Source: Symbiodinium sp. CCMP2592
Lineage: Eukaryota; Sar; Dinophyceae; Suessiales; Symbiodiniaceae
Direction: 5' to 3'
Length of the DNA: 64,000 bases
NCBI GenBank assembly: GCA_905221615.1
Contig: CAJNDT010000131.1
Span: forward strand, 203,501-267,500
Shown here: piece after piece, positions 1 through 10,382 of the stretch
Layout: every line of letters begins with the position of its first letter
Numbering within the stretch: the first letter of the stretch is position 1
Notes under the pieces: generated by a model
Databases searched by the model: none
What the model was told of the DNA's origin: nothing
The model's input: the letters and a program-made list of their open reading frames with translations, nothing else
Position numbers and translations under genes: made by a program

Positions 1-603
1 TTCAAACCGTTTATGGAGGCCTTGAGGCCATGCGGGCTGGCAGCCCGCAGCAATTCAAAGCGTTTATGGAGGCCTTGAGGCCATGCGGGCTGGCAGCCCG
101 CAGCGACTCAAAGCGTTTATGGAAACCTTGAGGCCGTGCGGGCTGGCAGCCCCCAGCGATTCAAAGCGTTTTTGGAGGCCTTGAGGCCGTGCGGGCTGGC
201 AGCCCGCAGCGATTCAAAGCGTTCATGGAGGCCTTGAGGCCGTGCGGGCTGGCTGCCCGCAGCGATGCAAAGCGTTTATGGAGGCCTTGAGGCCGTGCGG
301 GCTGGCAGCCCGCAGCGATTCAAAGCGTTTATGGAGGCCTTAAGGCCGTGCGGGCTGGCAGCCGCAGCGATTCAAAGCGTTTATGGAGGCCTTGAGGCCG
401 TGCGGGCTGGCAGCCGCAGCGATTCAAAGCGTTTATGGAGGCCTCGAGGCCGTGCGGGCTGGCAGCCGCAGCGATTCAAACCGTTTATGGAGGCCTTGAG
501 GCCATGCGGGCTGGCAGCCCGCAGCGATTCAAAGCGTTTATGGAGGCCTGGAGGCCGTGCGGGCTGGCAGCCCGCAGCGACTCAAAGCGTCTATGGAGGC
601 CTT
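1..603. repeat. 53-bp minisatellite array, about 11.4 copies
   Basis: Tandem copies begin at 1, 54, 107, 160, 213, 266, 319, 371, 423, 475, 528 and 581, so the period is 53 bp, or 52 where one C is lost. The last copy is partial and the array runs off the left edge of the window. Each unit contains two inverted repeats: TGCGGGCTG-G-CAGCCCGCA (9-bp arms, 1-nt centre) and GGCCT-TG-AGGCC. Reading frames through it encode only a repetitive peptide and are not counted as genes. Confidence 0.95.
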
Positions 604-942
604 CGTGTAGAACCCCTATAAGCCTATAAGTGCCTCTATGCCCAAAAATCGCTGCAAGAAACGGAACCCTGTCTATACACCCTTTTGACGAGCCAAAGTG
701 AGCTTTTCCCATGTCGGAAACCCCGGAGCTCCAAATCTGCAGCCGTCAGACGACGACGCCCGCCGCTGCAGACATCGCGTCGCCACCTCCGGGAACCAGG
801 CAAAACAAGCTCCAGGAAGGAGGGGCCTTTAGGGTTTGAGTTACGATGGTTTGCGAAAGGCTTTAAAGGCCTTCCATGGGTGGGTATATATATATATATG
901 GACTGGAAACCGTCTTATAGGACAGTTTAAAAGGCCTTAGGG

Positions 943-965
943 CCTGAGGACTTCTCAGGCTTTTT
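943..965 (+). other. Hairpin followed by T-run
   Basis: CCTGAG (943-948) pairs with CTCAGG (954-959) around a 5-nt loop and is followed by TTTTT at 961-965. It looks like an intrinsic or Pol III-type terminator, but no transcription unit was found upstream, so it may be chance. Confidence 0.3.
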
Positions 966-2082
966 GCTAGCGACCCATATTATGTTTAGGGGTTCTTGGT
1001 GCAGAAACCATACTCATGCAAGACTTTTGTGGATAAATCCAAACAATCTAAACTTACGCCCCACATACTTGAACGCCTCGTGCAGCGGTAACCCTTCGAA
1101 TACTCTTTCAGTTCGTCCTCAAATGAACTGCACTTCCGCGCGCAACCAAGCACCCAAAGCCCAAAACCCGAATCCCAAACCGGAAACTCTGCTATCCTCT
1201 ACCCCAAACTCATAAACCCAGAGGGGCCTGAGCCGCCCGAAGCTTCCCGGCGCGCTCGCAGGCGCCCAGAGCGTCATGAACGCCCAGCAGCCGGGCTGCA
1301 GGGAGCAAAGCCAGGGAGTGCGCCTGGGAGGTTTTGGAGGCCAAGGCATAGAAAGGCGATGAGGGGTTTGTGGGGTCGTGGGGTTGTGTTAAAGGGGAGA
1401 CACAAGTAGGCAGGTTCAAAAGATGATGACCACAGTTACCACACTCAGAACCTCATCTTCTTGCCTTCCTCATAAAGCCTTAACTCTAATGAACCCCAAG
1501 TCTTGGACCAGAGCCCGACCCTGAACCCTAAGACCTGCTGTAAGCTCACTGTCGGCTTCGGGTTTGTGGAGATTGAAGACTCACTTGCAGCAAAGGTGCC
1601 CACTGCTGGCCGTGGAGGCAGGCGTTCATGCACACCTAGGTTCAAAGCGCCCGGCAGGCGAGAATCCCCCTTCTGAGCGTCCATGATGTGATAAATAAGG
1701 CTTTTATTTCCCGATACGGAGCCATGATACGAGCTGGACCGAGCTACCCATATTGCAAGAGAACAGTAGCACCTGACTGGCTGTATCCGAGTGTGTGCAG
1801 CGAAGGTTTTTCGATGCTGCTGACAGCACCAAGTCATTGCATCTATCGAAAGCTCCCTCTGATTGGCTATGTTTCTCAAGCTCATGATAACCAGCTATAA
1901 GCTACTTTCCTCAAAACTTAACCCCTAAAATGGAACCCTGGCAAGGGAGACCTTAAAGAATCCTTTAAACGGAACCCTTCAAGGGTACACCTTTAAAGTT
2001 GAACCCTCCCAAGGGAGTCCTTGGTGTAGGTGTAGGAACATCGGAGAAGACAGGAAAGCCATCAAGCGACATAAAGATAGAA

Positions 2083-2150
2083 TGTAGGGGCCTTAATACT
2101 TAGAATAGGGTTTTGGGCTCCCAGATGGTGTAGTTATGATATAAACCCTA
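2083..2150 (+). repeat. Copy A of a dispersed ~65-bp degenerate motif
   Basis: It shares the GGCCTTAAT block, a GAATAGGG-like centre and a TGGTGTAG-like end with the sequence at 3104-3170. Weaker relatives are at 4240-4300, 46900-46960 and 48945-49005. There are no clear terminal inverted repeats or target duplications. Confidence 0.4.
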
Positions 2151-2340
2151 AGGAATAGTACTGGTAATTGTCTAGGCCTCTATATTAACATCAGCTACGA
2201 CTACGACAGCAAAACACGCCTGTCATTGGCAGTAAGCTGTGAATATAGAAACTGCTGTTGGAGATAAAACGTCCGTCTCAAGTAAGCATGGAACACGAAA
2301 AGTCGGTGATTCCACCAGAACACAACTAGTAACTAGTATT

Positions 2341-2449
2341 ACTGTTGCTACTGCTGCTGCTGCTGCTACTACTGATACTACTACTACTACTGCTGCTACT
2401 ACTACTACTACTGCTACTGCTACTGCTACTGCTACTGCTACTGCTACTG

Positions 2450-2544
<95 letters not shown>

Positions 2545-2545
2545 G
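2341..2545. repeat. Interrupted (ACT/GCT)n microsatellite
   Basis: Trinucleotide array of ACT with GCT interruptions, ending in a long pure ACT tract. One plus-strand frame reads only Thr and Ala, other frames read Leu or Val. This explains the long open frames here, and I do not count them as genes. Confidence 0.95.
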
Positions 2546-3103
2546 GTACAAGTATTGTTGGTAGTACTTTAACCCCAAACTCTAAAGCCTTGGGCCCCAA
2601 GGCCTGAACCTAATACTGTTGGTGCTTGGACAGATATGAGGCTTCGGGTCGACGAGCAGCGTTGTAAGTCACCTCGCTTGGCTGAAGAAGCAGCGCCTGC
2701 CAGCTCAGACGCTTAGGGCTCAGTGGGTTTAGGGTTTTGGTTTCGGGTTTAAGGTTCAGGGCTTAAGGCGCTTAGGGCAATTTGGGGACGCACCACGCAC
2801 CCCATATTCCTAAACCGGATTGTTTCGTCTTCTCTGCGTACTTTCGATTTATGGGTTCAGCTCGGAAGTATGCGCCGCGATCCTTAAACGCTCGAACTTT
2901 TGAACCGACGCAAGAACCCCGTAAAACGTTCAACCGACAAGAATCTTACAGAACCGCCCAAGAAACTATCTAAAGTCTGAGAAACTCAGACCGAAAGGCC
3001 TGTTGATGACCCTTACGACCCCAAACCTTCGATGCAGATCCGGCTGCCTCCAGTTCGCCGAAAAGCTCAAAAACGGCCTGGCGAGGAAAACTCAGGGTGA
3101 AAT

Positions 3104-3170
3104 GTAGCGGCCTTAATCATCTCAATCGGGTATCGGGATATGTTTATGGTATAGCTACGGCTCAGAACAC
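3104..3170 (+). repeat. Copy B of a dispersed ~65-bp degenerate motif
   Basis: Aligns by eye with 2083-2150 (TAGCGGCCTTAAT, then CAATCGGGTATCGGG, then ATGGTATAG). Confidence 0.4.
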
Positions 3171-3229
3171 AGGTGACAGCGCCTGATTGCTATAGCCCCA
3201 GGCCCCCACGCCATGACCCTTCGGGGAAG

Positions 3230-3690
3230 GTGGGTCGCGCAGCAGAACAAGGGCTGGTCGGGCGAGGGCGTCCGGATCATTGTCCAACCGATAGCTGGGG
3301 ACTATATGATGGCGATCATGGGCGCAAAGCTCACACTTTGCTTTGTGAGTTGGCCATGTTGAACATTTGTTCGGAGGACATGCTCGCATAATACACGGCA
3401 AAGGAGTTTGTGACTGGCTTCAGGCTGGCTTTTCAGCTGCGCGGCATCAAGAAGAACAGAGGCTCATCAGGCGAGGGCATCTGGAACACCAAACGGCAAC
3501 CAGGCAGCTCATGCATTTCGCCCGACGTGGTGGCACTCACACACACGAAGGGCACGCAGCGCAGGGTGGCAATGTTTAACATAGGTTTCAAAGAAGATGT
3601 CGGCTTTCCAGCTGCGCGGCATCAAGCAGAACAGAGGCTCGTCAAGCGAGGGCGTCTGGATTATCAAGCGGAAAGCTGGCAACCACTGCA
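3230..3690 (-). repeat. Degenerate tandem repeat, ~175-205 bp period, possibly once coding
   Basis: Three copies of a block resembling GCGCGGCATCAAGCAGAACA begin near 3233, 3436 and 3611, and a second shared block (GTTGAACATTTG / GTTTAACATAGG) recurs near 3359 and 3576. On the minus strand each copy encodes a variant of the peptide core TPSPDEPLFCLMPR, though copies are interrupted by stops or frame changes. It may be a decayed repeat-containing exon or a plain minisatellite. No family was recognised. Confidence 0.55.
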
Positions 3691-3826
3691 CGTCCTGTGG
3701 AGAGGGGTGATGCACAGACGACGAGGCGATCTGATGACCTTGACTCCGCCATCTTGACTTAGCAGTTTCTGCGTAAGTAAATGATGCCGGAGCGCTTTAT
3801 CTTTCAGCGCGGAGGTCCTATGGCCT

Positions 3827-4099
3827 TCATGCTGTTGTTGAGTTTGATGTCCCAATATCACCTCGATGAAGGTGTTTAGACATCCGGGGTATCTTGAACC
3901 GTGTGGGGGCCTCATCTGATACCATGAGGAAGACCCTGCACCTCTTAAGGTCCGATTTGTGGATCGTATCATGTTTGGTGCTTGGATCACCGATTACGGA
4001 ATACGAAGCACCTTTTGTTTGCCGTGCATTTTCAGGCATCGTCCATGTGCCATCGTTTTTTCTTTGAAGGAGCGGGACAGCTTTTCCTTCGCTGGCTCA
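3827..4099 (-). pseudogene. Protein-like open block of unknown family (exon or gene remnant)
   Basis: The minus-strand frame is open between a TGA near 4098 and a stop at 3827, about 90 codons, with an ATG at 4039. Its composition is protein-like: mixed charged and hydrophobic residues, with cores such as LLQRKNDGTWT and RCRVFLMVSDEAPTRFKIPR. This contrasts with the low-complexity frames around it. Just upstream in the same frame, before the TGA, a further short block also looks coding. It lies on the same strand as the degenerate repeat at 3230-3690 and may belong to the same broken gene. I do not recognise the family. An internal exon with unrecognised splice sites is an alternative. Confidence 0.3.
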
Positions 4100-4140
4100 A
4101 TCCCGCTTCCGAGTGGGAGTCCACACTGGTGACAGATAGA

Positions 4141-5874
4141 TTACTGGTCCGCACTAAGCAACGAACTTAAGTGCATGCCAAAGGGCTGCGACCTCATGGA
4201 CACAACGCCCGAAAGACGTGAAGGACGCAATGACATAGTTACATAGCCGTAGAGGAATGTTTAGAATAAGGCTTTGGGGTATGTTCTGGTACAGGTGTAG
4301 TTCAATGATTAGTATAAAGTCTTGGTTAAAACATAATGTAGGGCCTAGTGACTAGAAGTGTAAACGACTGAATATTCCGACTTCTACATTAGTTGATGCG
4401 GGCTCCTTAAGCTTAAAGGATTGGTGGGGCTGCAGATTGTATGGTTTTACAACGGCTGCCGTGACATTTAGTAGGTTGCTTTTTGTGTGCTTTTCTAGTT
4501 TGCACCTAGGATTTGGGGTTTCGGTGTAGGCTCTGAGTTTAGGATTTTGACGTTTGGGTGCCAGGGTGGATTAGGTGTGGTTGCCCAAATGTGAGGTGTT
4601 GCAAGCCTATGTGGCCAAAAGGCATAGGGTGTAAGTGTTGTAAGTTCATGTGCGGCTACATGGTGAGCGTAATCGGTCCATGTGCAGTTTTGGTTTTAGA
4701 AATCGAGCTTGGCCATGAAAAGTTCTTACGACGGACGCATGTGGGGTTTAGGTATTCTCCGTTCAGGCGGGGTTTAGGTTTACGGTCAGCGCAGCACTTC
4801 CCTGCACCGCACCCAAATGCTCGCCTGGTGATGTCTGGCACCGAAAGCCCGGACAGCAAATCTACATAGAGCCAACACTTCGAATAAGCCCCTGAACCCG
4901 AAAGTCCCTGCTAAAGCCAGAAAGGGTCTCCTTAGCCCCTCTCGATCCTGAAGCAAAGATCCTGAACATTTCGCGAGGTCCATCGCCATTTAGGTTGAGG
5001 GCTTCCGGCCAAAAGACGTCAGGACTTCCACGTTCAAGCTTTAGGATCTTGTGCCTTTTGGTGGTTCAGTGGATTTAGGCTTTTAGCTCGTGTCTCCAAG
5101 TTTGCGGATTGGCTTTCGGCGTGTAGGGTTGGGGGGTCTGGATCACAACAGCTTCTTAGGGTCTCCGAAGCCACGCTAACAGGCTCAGAACCCGTAAAGT
5201 CTTTAAAATCGATGCGCAAATCCTTCAACGACACCTCCCAGCGAGCTGACTTCCCAAGCGCGGCCGCCGTCCTGGGATCCCGAACTTAACGGCGACCACG
5301 ACTCTGCGGGTGCCTTGTCTGGGTCTTTCTCGTAACGAGTTCCCCTGTAAGCAAAACGTGAACCTGTGCAATAGGAAAATCGAAATACCTGCTAAACCTT
5401 CAACACACTTGCCTCCGCATTATGCGATGGCACAGTGCATCACTGCCCAGGTTTCAGCAGCACCTGTTGATGCACCAATCCTTCCTTGCCGACTTGCCGG
5501 TGAGTTCTGTCGAAGACCGGCCGCAGCTCATCTTTCCCTCTTGAATTTGTTTGTCTGCCGCAGACATTCGGCTACCATCGTGCAAACCGTGCATTCCAGA
5601 TTTGCCTGCAAGAAATTTGCCAGTAAGCTTCACAAACCGAAGTTTGCTCAAACCGCCGTTCATGCGACAAAGTTACGCCTGTCAGCTGTCTAGGGAGGAA
5701 AGCTGGTGTTTGTTCTGCGGCGCCCCACAAAAAAAAATCTTGCACCCAACGTAATCTATCAAAGACCCCTCTGCAGCTCTCTCAACACACACTTGACCGG
5801 TGGCCCCATGATCTCTTCCATCCACACTACTGTTCAAAGCCTGGCTGGCAGCTCGCATGAGATGTAGGACACAT

Positions 5875-5875
<1 letters not shown>
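4141..5875. other. Non-coding stretch
   Basis: Nothing convincing. It contains a weak relative of the dispersed 65-bp motif (about 4240-4300) and GGTTTAGG-like heptamers (4500-4780, 5030-5130). A 127-codon frame at 5310-5693 has no recognisable domain. Confidence 0.5.

Positions 5876-5912
<37 letters not shown>
5876..5912. repeat. (CA)n microsatellite
   Basis: About 18 uninterrupted CA units. Confidence 0.97.
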
Positions 5913-5914
<2 letters not shown>

Positions 5915-6129
5915 ACTTCTCACATTGCCTAGCGCACGATGTAAGAATTCCCTGTTCTGCCGTTGGATTTAGGGTTTGGGGCTTACGTTGGTTGTACTGG
6001 AGTCGTAGCGGTAAGTCTAGTGCCGGTACGGGTGCTAGTGACAGGGGAAGTGGCGGTGACAAGTGCAATGACTGGGTCGGCACTGATAGCAGTAGTTATC
6101 CACTGATAGCCTAGTTATCGTCGTGATGG

Positions 6130-6262
6130 TGGTAGCAGCAGTGGCCGGAGGAGCAGCAACAGAAGCAGCAGCAGTAGCAGTAGCAGCAGTAGCAGCAGGT
6201 GTGGTAGTAGTAATAGCAACAGCAGGAGTAGTAGAACCAGCAGCAGCGGCAAAAGCAGAAGC
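6130..6262. repeat. Interrupted AGC/AGT trinucleotide array
   Basis: GTAGCAGCA-type units with GGA and AAC interruptions. It is the reverse-complement orientation of the ACN arrays elsewhere in the window. Confidence 0.9.
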
Positions 6263-6785
6263 ATGCGGCATTATCACCAGGCTTTTCCGGCGGAGACGAA
6301 AAAGCTGAAATGCAAAACTCAAATCCCGCACAAACCCGAAACTTCTAGGCCCTGAGCCGCAAACCAACCCCTGGAATCTATCTACAACGCCACCGGAAGC
6401 TTGCAAAAACTGAGTGGCGTGTTGAAGGCGACCACCCCAAGCTCATAGGACGACGCCTTTCAGCCGAGGCCGATTTTGGGTTTGTTCTGCTTCTGTTTCT
6501 CAGAGATCCGCACCATCCAAGCCAAGCAAACGCAAGTTCCTGAAACTCCTACAGCCATGTTTCTTGATGCTCTTGAACTTCTTCTAATGACTACTGTTCT
6601 TATTCTTACACACAGTATTAGTCTTATTCTTCACAGCCCGCTTGTCATTGTGTTAGTATCTCTTTCAGAAGAGTTGAAGAGCTCTCGCAAAAGGAAGAGC
6701 AGGGGCTGCTCCTGGCTCCGGCGCAGAAGTTCGAGGGCTGCCGGCCAGCGCAGGGCCAGTTCGTAGGCCTCTGGTTGTTGTAGCG

Positions 6786-6918
6786 GTTTAGGATTTAGGG
6801 TTTAGGGTTTGGGGTTTAGGGTTAAGGGTTTAGGGTTTAGGGTTTGGGGTTTAGGGTTAAGGGTTTAGGGTTAAGGGTTTAGGGTTTAGGGTTAGGGTTT
6901 GGGGTTTAGGGTTTAGGG
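6786..6918 (+). repeat. Interstitial telomere-like (TTTAGGG)n array
   Basis: About 18 tandem units of TTTAGGG and variants (TTTGGGG, TTAAGGG, TTAGGG). TTTAGGG is the plant/algal/dinoflagellate-type telomere repeat. The position inside the window and the variant units indicate an interstitial, mutated array rather than a chromosome end. Confidence 0.9.
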
Positions 6919-7610
6919 GGGTTCTTTGGGAGGTTTTGAGGTTTGGGATCCTTGTGGGGGTTTGGGGTTTCGGGTGGGTCTTATGAACGCTCGGAGGCTT
7001 TGTTGTCTGCATAACTACAAAAGAGCTCTGGAGTCTACTGCAGTATAACCGAAAACAAGGACTATTGCTAAATCCGGGAACAGCATAAAGCCTGGCACCC
7101 ACCAATGACAGCAAGAGAAGATATTTCCCGCACTAAGAGCCGAACAAGATCCATGAAAGCTGGAGCGCTTACAAACAAAAGCGGATGACATAAATCGAGG
7201 CCCTGGGCTTCGAAGCTTGAACTCTTGAACTTCAACTAGAACCCCGTGGTCTCACGCAAACCCTCAAGCAACGGAGTCTCATGTCAGCCTGGACCTGCAA
7301 ACCCAACGTCTTCCCTCACGAAGAGCCGAGTTGCATGGAGAACTGCATTGATGCTCACCACGTCGGGGGCCAATGCGGCATCTTGCCGGAAAAAGCAGGA
7401 TCAACAACCCATGTGGTGCGTCATGCGCAAGAACAGCCATCACCCGAACTGCAGGAAGTCTCAAGCGGGCAAGTCCTGACTCTGATGGCTTGGAACACAG
7501 GAAGCTCCTAAGGTCAGCATCAATTATGCTGTTTGAGATCCAAGCTTCAACATGTTCAACCTGTACAAATGAATGTGATTGTAGTCTGAGCCTGCGTAGG
7601 CAACTGATGC
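6919..7610. other. Non-coding stretch
   Basis: No gene supported. Short overlapping plus-strand frames at 7246-7723 lack recognisable domains. Confidence 0.45.
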
Positions 7611-7687
7611 CCAAGTCTCAAAAGTTTGAGCCTGTACAGAAAGGCGCGGTCCAAGTCTCTTTTTTGAGCCTGTACAAAAAAAACAGG
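7611..7687 (+). repeat. Two-copy ~40-bp tandem duplication with hairpins
   Basis: Two copies begin with CCAAGTCTC and continue through TTTGAGCCTGTACA (7611-7644 and 7651-7687). Copy 1 contains the palindrome CTCAAA-AG-TTTGAG and copy 2 can pair CCTGT with ACAGG. It lies 3' of the phosphatase gene, about 120 bp past its stop codon, so it may be part of its downstream region. Confidence 0.6.
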
Positions 7688-7807
7688 TGCACTGCCTGCA
7701 TGCTATGTTACACCTCTCTCTGAAGTGGAAGACTGACTTCTAGAGATCAAAAGCTTAGCAAAAGAACGCAATGCACTCGGACCGCGGAAAAACATTAGCC
7801 CAAAACC

Positions 7808-9409
7808 TCAGTCCATGCTGGTGTGCTCAGAGTTGTAGATCACTCCTTGCTTCGTGGGATCTGCGTCCCATGGAACTGGAGTAGCATAGAGATCCTCGGT
7901 GCCTGTGGCGGCACCCGTTGTGCTGAGGATGTCCGTATTCACATAGTGCCATTCCTGGGTCAAGTTCCCACTATCCAGTTGGACTGTGATGGTCTCATTG
8001 GCCGAGACCTCTCCATGTGTGAAATTGTAACCGGCATTGCAACCACCAGCCGACGGATCCTTGCATTTGGCTGAAACATAGGTGACCAAAAGCTGGTCAC
8101 CGTTCACCAAAACCTTGAAGTAGCCATTGAATCCCAATTTCTGATCATGGGGAATCTCTTGATATGTGCGCATATCCCAGGCTTTGATCTTCAATTCCTT
8201 CTTGTGGCGCTTGGGTCCTTCTGGATGAATTCGATAGCCACCATTCCCCACCATGCGACCATACAAGGCATACTTGGAGGTGAAGTGCTTAGCATGCCCA
8301 AGCAAGCGCGAGTTCTTGTGGTTGGCCTTGATCTTCAGCTTGTCATACAATGCAAAACGATGCTCATGGCCGAAAAACCAAACAATTGTTCGGTCCTCGG
8401 GCAGAACGTCATTCAGCTGTTGAGCAGCTCCAAGGTAAGCCTTCTCAAAATCACTGTAGGGAAAATGATGGCTCATGAGCACAATCCCACGTTTATCGGT
8501 AGGATCACCCAAATTCAACGTGGTCTTGAGCCACTCCACCACTTCATTTGGCAGGGGTGCAGGTGTTTCTTTGCCCAAAATCCGTTCACCGTCAGGACGT
8601 GTAGGCATGCAAAGGTAGCCAGTGTCAAGGGCGATGAACCGCCAATGGTCACTAAACCAGGCACCAAAGTTTGCTTTTTGACCTGAGTATTTGTAGCCGG
8701 CATAAACCAAGCCATTCATGCCACTGATTTGCTCGTGATTGCCAGCCATGAGGAAAGTGGTGTGAGATCCTTTCGGAAAGAGCACGCCTTTCTGTTGACG
8801 GTAGGATGGAGGATCAATACCCATGACATTGTAGTGAAAGTCCTCTTGATCACCCACAAAATAGACATCTCCCAAGTGAAACGTGAGGTCTGGGGTGTCT
8901 TGAGACATCAAGTTGGCAACCGTGTTGGCCTCGCAGGTCCCACTACCCCAATCCCCAGCAGCACCGATCTTCACTCCGGTAGCTGGTCCACCCTGTCTTG
9001 AAGAACTCAATGGAGAACCAGTTGCGAGATCAAAAATGCCGGTCTCGCCGCCACCGTACACAGGATAGGGTGTCACCAGGGGTATCTTCACTGCTTCATC
9101 CTTATTCTTGTGCTTGATTTTGTGCGCGATGCTGCCCACATAATTGCTCATGGCACAAGGACAAACCGCACTCCAGCATTGGCTCTCCGAAGTGATCACA
9201 AGGCAACTTTTTTTCTTATGCTTCCTCAGATGGTGAGATGCCTCGCACTTATCCTTCTTGTGCTTCTCCTCTGGGCAAAACTTGCAATAGTCCTGAGTTG
9301 GGTTCAACCCAGAACAACAGCTGTTGCATTGTTGCGTCACACTTTCGTTATGGGCCAATACCAAGAGTGGCATGACCCACCAAAAGATCCCAACCTCTTT
9401 CCAAGCCAT
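7808..9409 (-). CDS. Secreted calcineurin-like (purple acid phosphatase-type) metallophosphoesterase
   Basis: A single uninterrupted frame of 533 codons ending in TGA at 7808-7810. The first ATG after the upstream in-frame stop (9467-9469) is at 9409. The 15 bases before it are open but begin with GTG. Residues 1-20 (MAWKEVGIFWWVMPLLVLA) form a signal peptide. A Cys/Lys/His-rich segment follows (about 27-90). The metallophosphatase core shows all the expected metal-binding motifs: GDWG at 152-155, GDVYF at 181-185, GNHE at 223-226, SHH at 313-315 and GHEH at 347-350. The family uses a dinuclear metal centre to hydrolyse phosphomonoesters. Three N-glycosylation sequons (NFT, NET, NLT) near the C-terminus fit secretion or a lysosome-like location. 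A role in scavenging organic phosphate is inference. No intron is visible. Neighbours are non-coding, so no co-expression is suggested. The Cys-rich N-terminus is not typical of the family. Confidence 0.9.
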   Translation of the reverse strand: MAWKEVGIFWWVMPLLVLAHNESVTQQCNSCCSGLNPTQDYCKFCPEEKHKKDKCEASHHLRKHKKKSCLVITSESQCWSAVCPCAMSNYVGSIAHKIKHKNKDEAVKIPLVTPYPVYGGGETGIFDLATGSPLSSSRQGGPATGVKIGAAGDWGSGTCEANTVANLMSQDTPDLTFHLGDVYFVGDQEDFHYNVMGIDPPSYRQQKGVLFPKGSHTTFLMAGNHEQISGMNGLVYAGYKYSGQKANFGAWFSDHWRFIALDTGYLCMPTRPDGERILGKETPAPLPNEVVEWLKTTLNLGDPTDKRGIVLMSHHFPYSDFEKAYLGAAQQLNDVLPEDRTIVWFFGHEHRFALYDKLKIKANHKNSRLLGHAKHFTSKYALYGRMVGNGGYRIHPEGPKRHKKELKIKAWDMRTYQEIPHDQKLGFNGYFKVLVNGDQLLVTYVSAKCKDPSAGGCNAGYNFTHGEVSANETITVQLDSGNLTQEWHYVNTDILSTTGAATGTEDLYATPVPWDADPTKQGVIYNSEHTSMD

Positions 9410-10040
9410 CGCAAGGCCGTACACTCCACACTGTCTCAGGATTGATCTCGAGCCAAAATTCCACCCTTACAGGCCGCAATATCCAGCCGCTTCATGCGTG
9501 CTCTGCTCAGCTGAGCAGACTTCTCCTGCCTATTTCCCCCGATGGGCGAGCACATGCCTACAGTAGCAGAGCTCCGGGGCAAACAAGGGTCCCGAAACCC
9601 CGACTCTCAAGCCCGAACTAATGAAATCAATCACCAACCTCAAGAGTACAACACCAAAAAACCTCCAAGCCTCAAAAACCTCAGACAGTAAATCCTGAAT
9701 GTTGAAAAGTCTGCCGAAACTTTATATGTACCACAAACACTAACATCTAAACCCTGAACTCGACATGCTAAAGCCCAAACGCTCAACCCGATGCCATTTC
9801 CACCGCAAGATTAGGCCTGCCATGGCAGGAAGTAGGGCCACAGCCACCTGCAAATGCGCTTCATTTTTGCGAGGCTATGGATGAACCTTTGCAGGATTCT
9901 TGCATAATCCCCATGTCGTAGAAGTTAGAAGGTAAATCGATCGAAAAGCAGGCGCTGGAAAGTTAATCAGGATGTGTACAAAGTTGAAGTTCCGAAGAAT
10001 CGGGTGGCAAACATCTTGGAGCGAGTGAAGGCGAGGGTGC
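9410..10040. other. Upstream region of the phosphatase gene
   Basis: Presumed 5' flank of the minus-strand phosphatase gene. No TATA box or other promoter element can be named. No other gene is supported. Confidence 0.4.
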
Positions 10041-10292
10041 GTGCTGGCCACCTGCAGGGGTCTGAGGTGTCCGAAGTGGCCGCCCGCAGAGGCCTGGATG
10101 TTCTTTGCCAGTGACACTGGCCGCCTGCAGCCACTTGATGTGCCCAAACTGGTTCTTTCCGTGTGCGAGCTGGCCGCCTGATGGTGCCCCAAATGATTCT
10201 TTGCCGCTGAAGGCAGGCCGCCCAGAGCAGCTTGATGTAAAGAATTCTTCGCCGGTGCGGGCTGGCCACTCGCAAAGGCCTGATGTGACCGC
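10041..10292. repeat. Degenerate ~45-75 bp tandem repeat
   Basis: Five or so copies of a GCTGGCCGCCTGCAG-like core (near 10043, 10117, 10170, 10212 and 10261), each followed by GATGTGCC- or TTCTTTGCC-like sequence. Spacing is irregular because of indels. The core (GCGGGCTGGC...CGCA..GGCCT) resembles part of the 53-bp unit at 1-603, so the two arrays may be distantly related. Confidence 0.5.
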
Positions 10293-10382
10293 ATCATGAG
10301 AAAAAGGCTTTTCCAGCCACTGCAAACCCTAAAGCAAGATACCGCTTCCGGACTCCATAGTCTTCCTTCGGGCTAAATTCGG

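Larger units (their letters stand above)
604..2340. other. Non-coding stretch
   Basis: No recognisable gene. It holds a short TA run (about 887-899), a hairpin followed by five T (943-965), and patches of decayed CCCTAAA/TTTAGGG-like heptamers, for example about 1140-1215. A 146-codon minus-strand reading frame (1445-1885) was inspected and not accepted. Confidence 0.6.

Noticed and set aside
1445..1885. 146-codon minus-strand ORF
   Set aside because: ATG start and fair composition, but no recognisable domain and no supporting context.
2239..2607. Poly-Thr/Ala, poly-Leu and poly-Val frames over the ACT array (and similar ones at 16.7, 35.7, 51.6, 52.7 and 57.3 kb)
   Set aside because: Microsatellite artefacts; all frames are homopolymeric.
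8147..8686. 179-codon plus-strand ORF
   Set aside because: Antisense shadow of the phosphatase gene.
9410..9424. GTG-initiated extension of the phosphatase by five codons
   Set aside because: In a eukaryote the first ATG (9409) is the better start, and it puts the signal peptide at the N-terminus.
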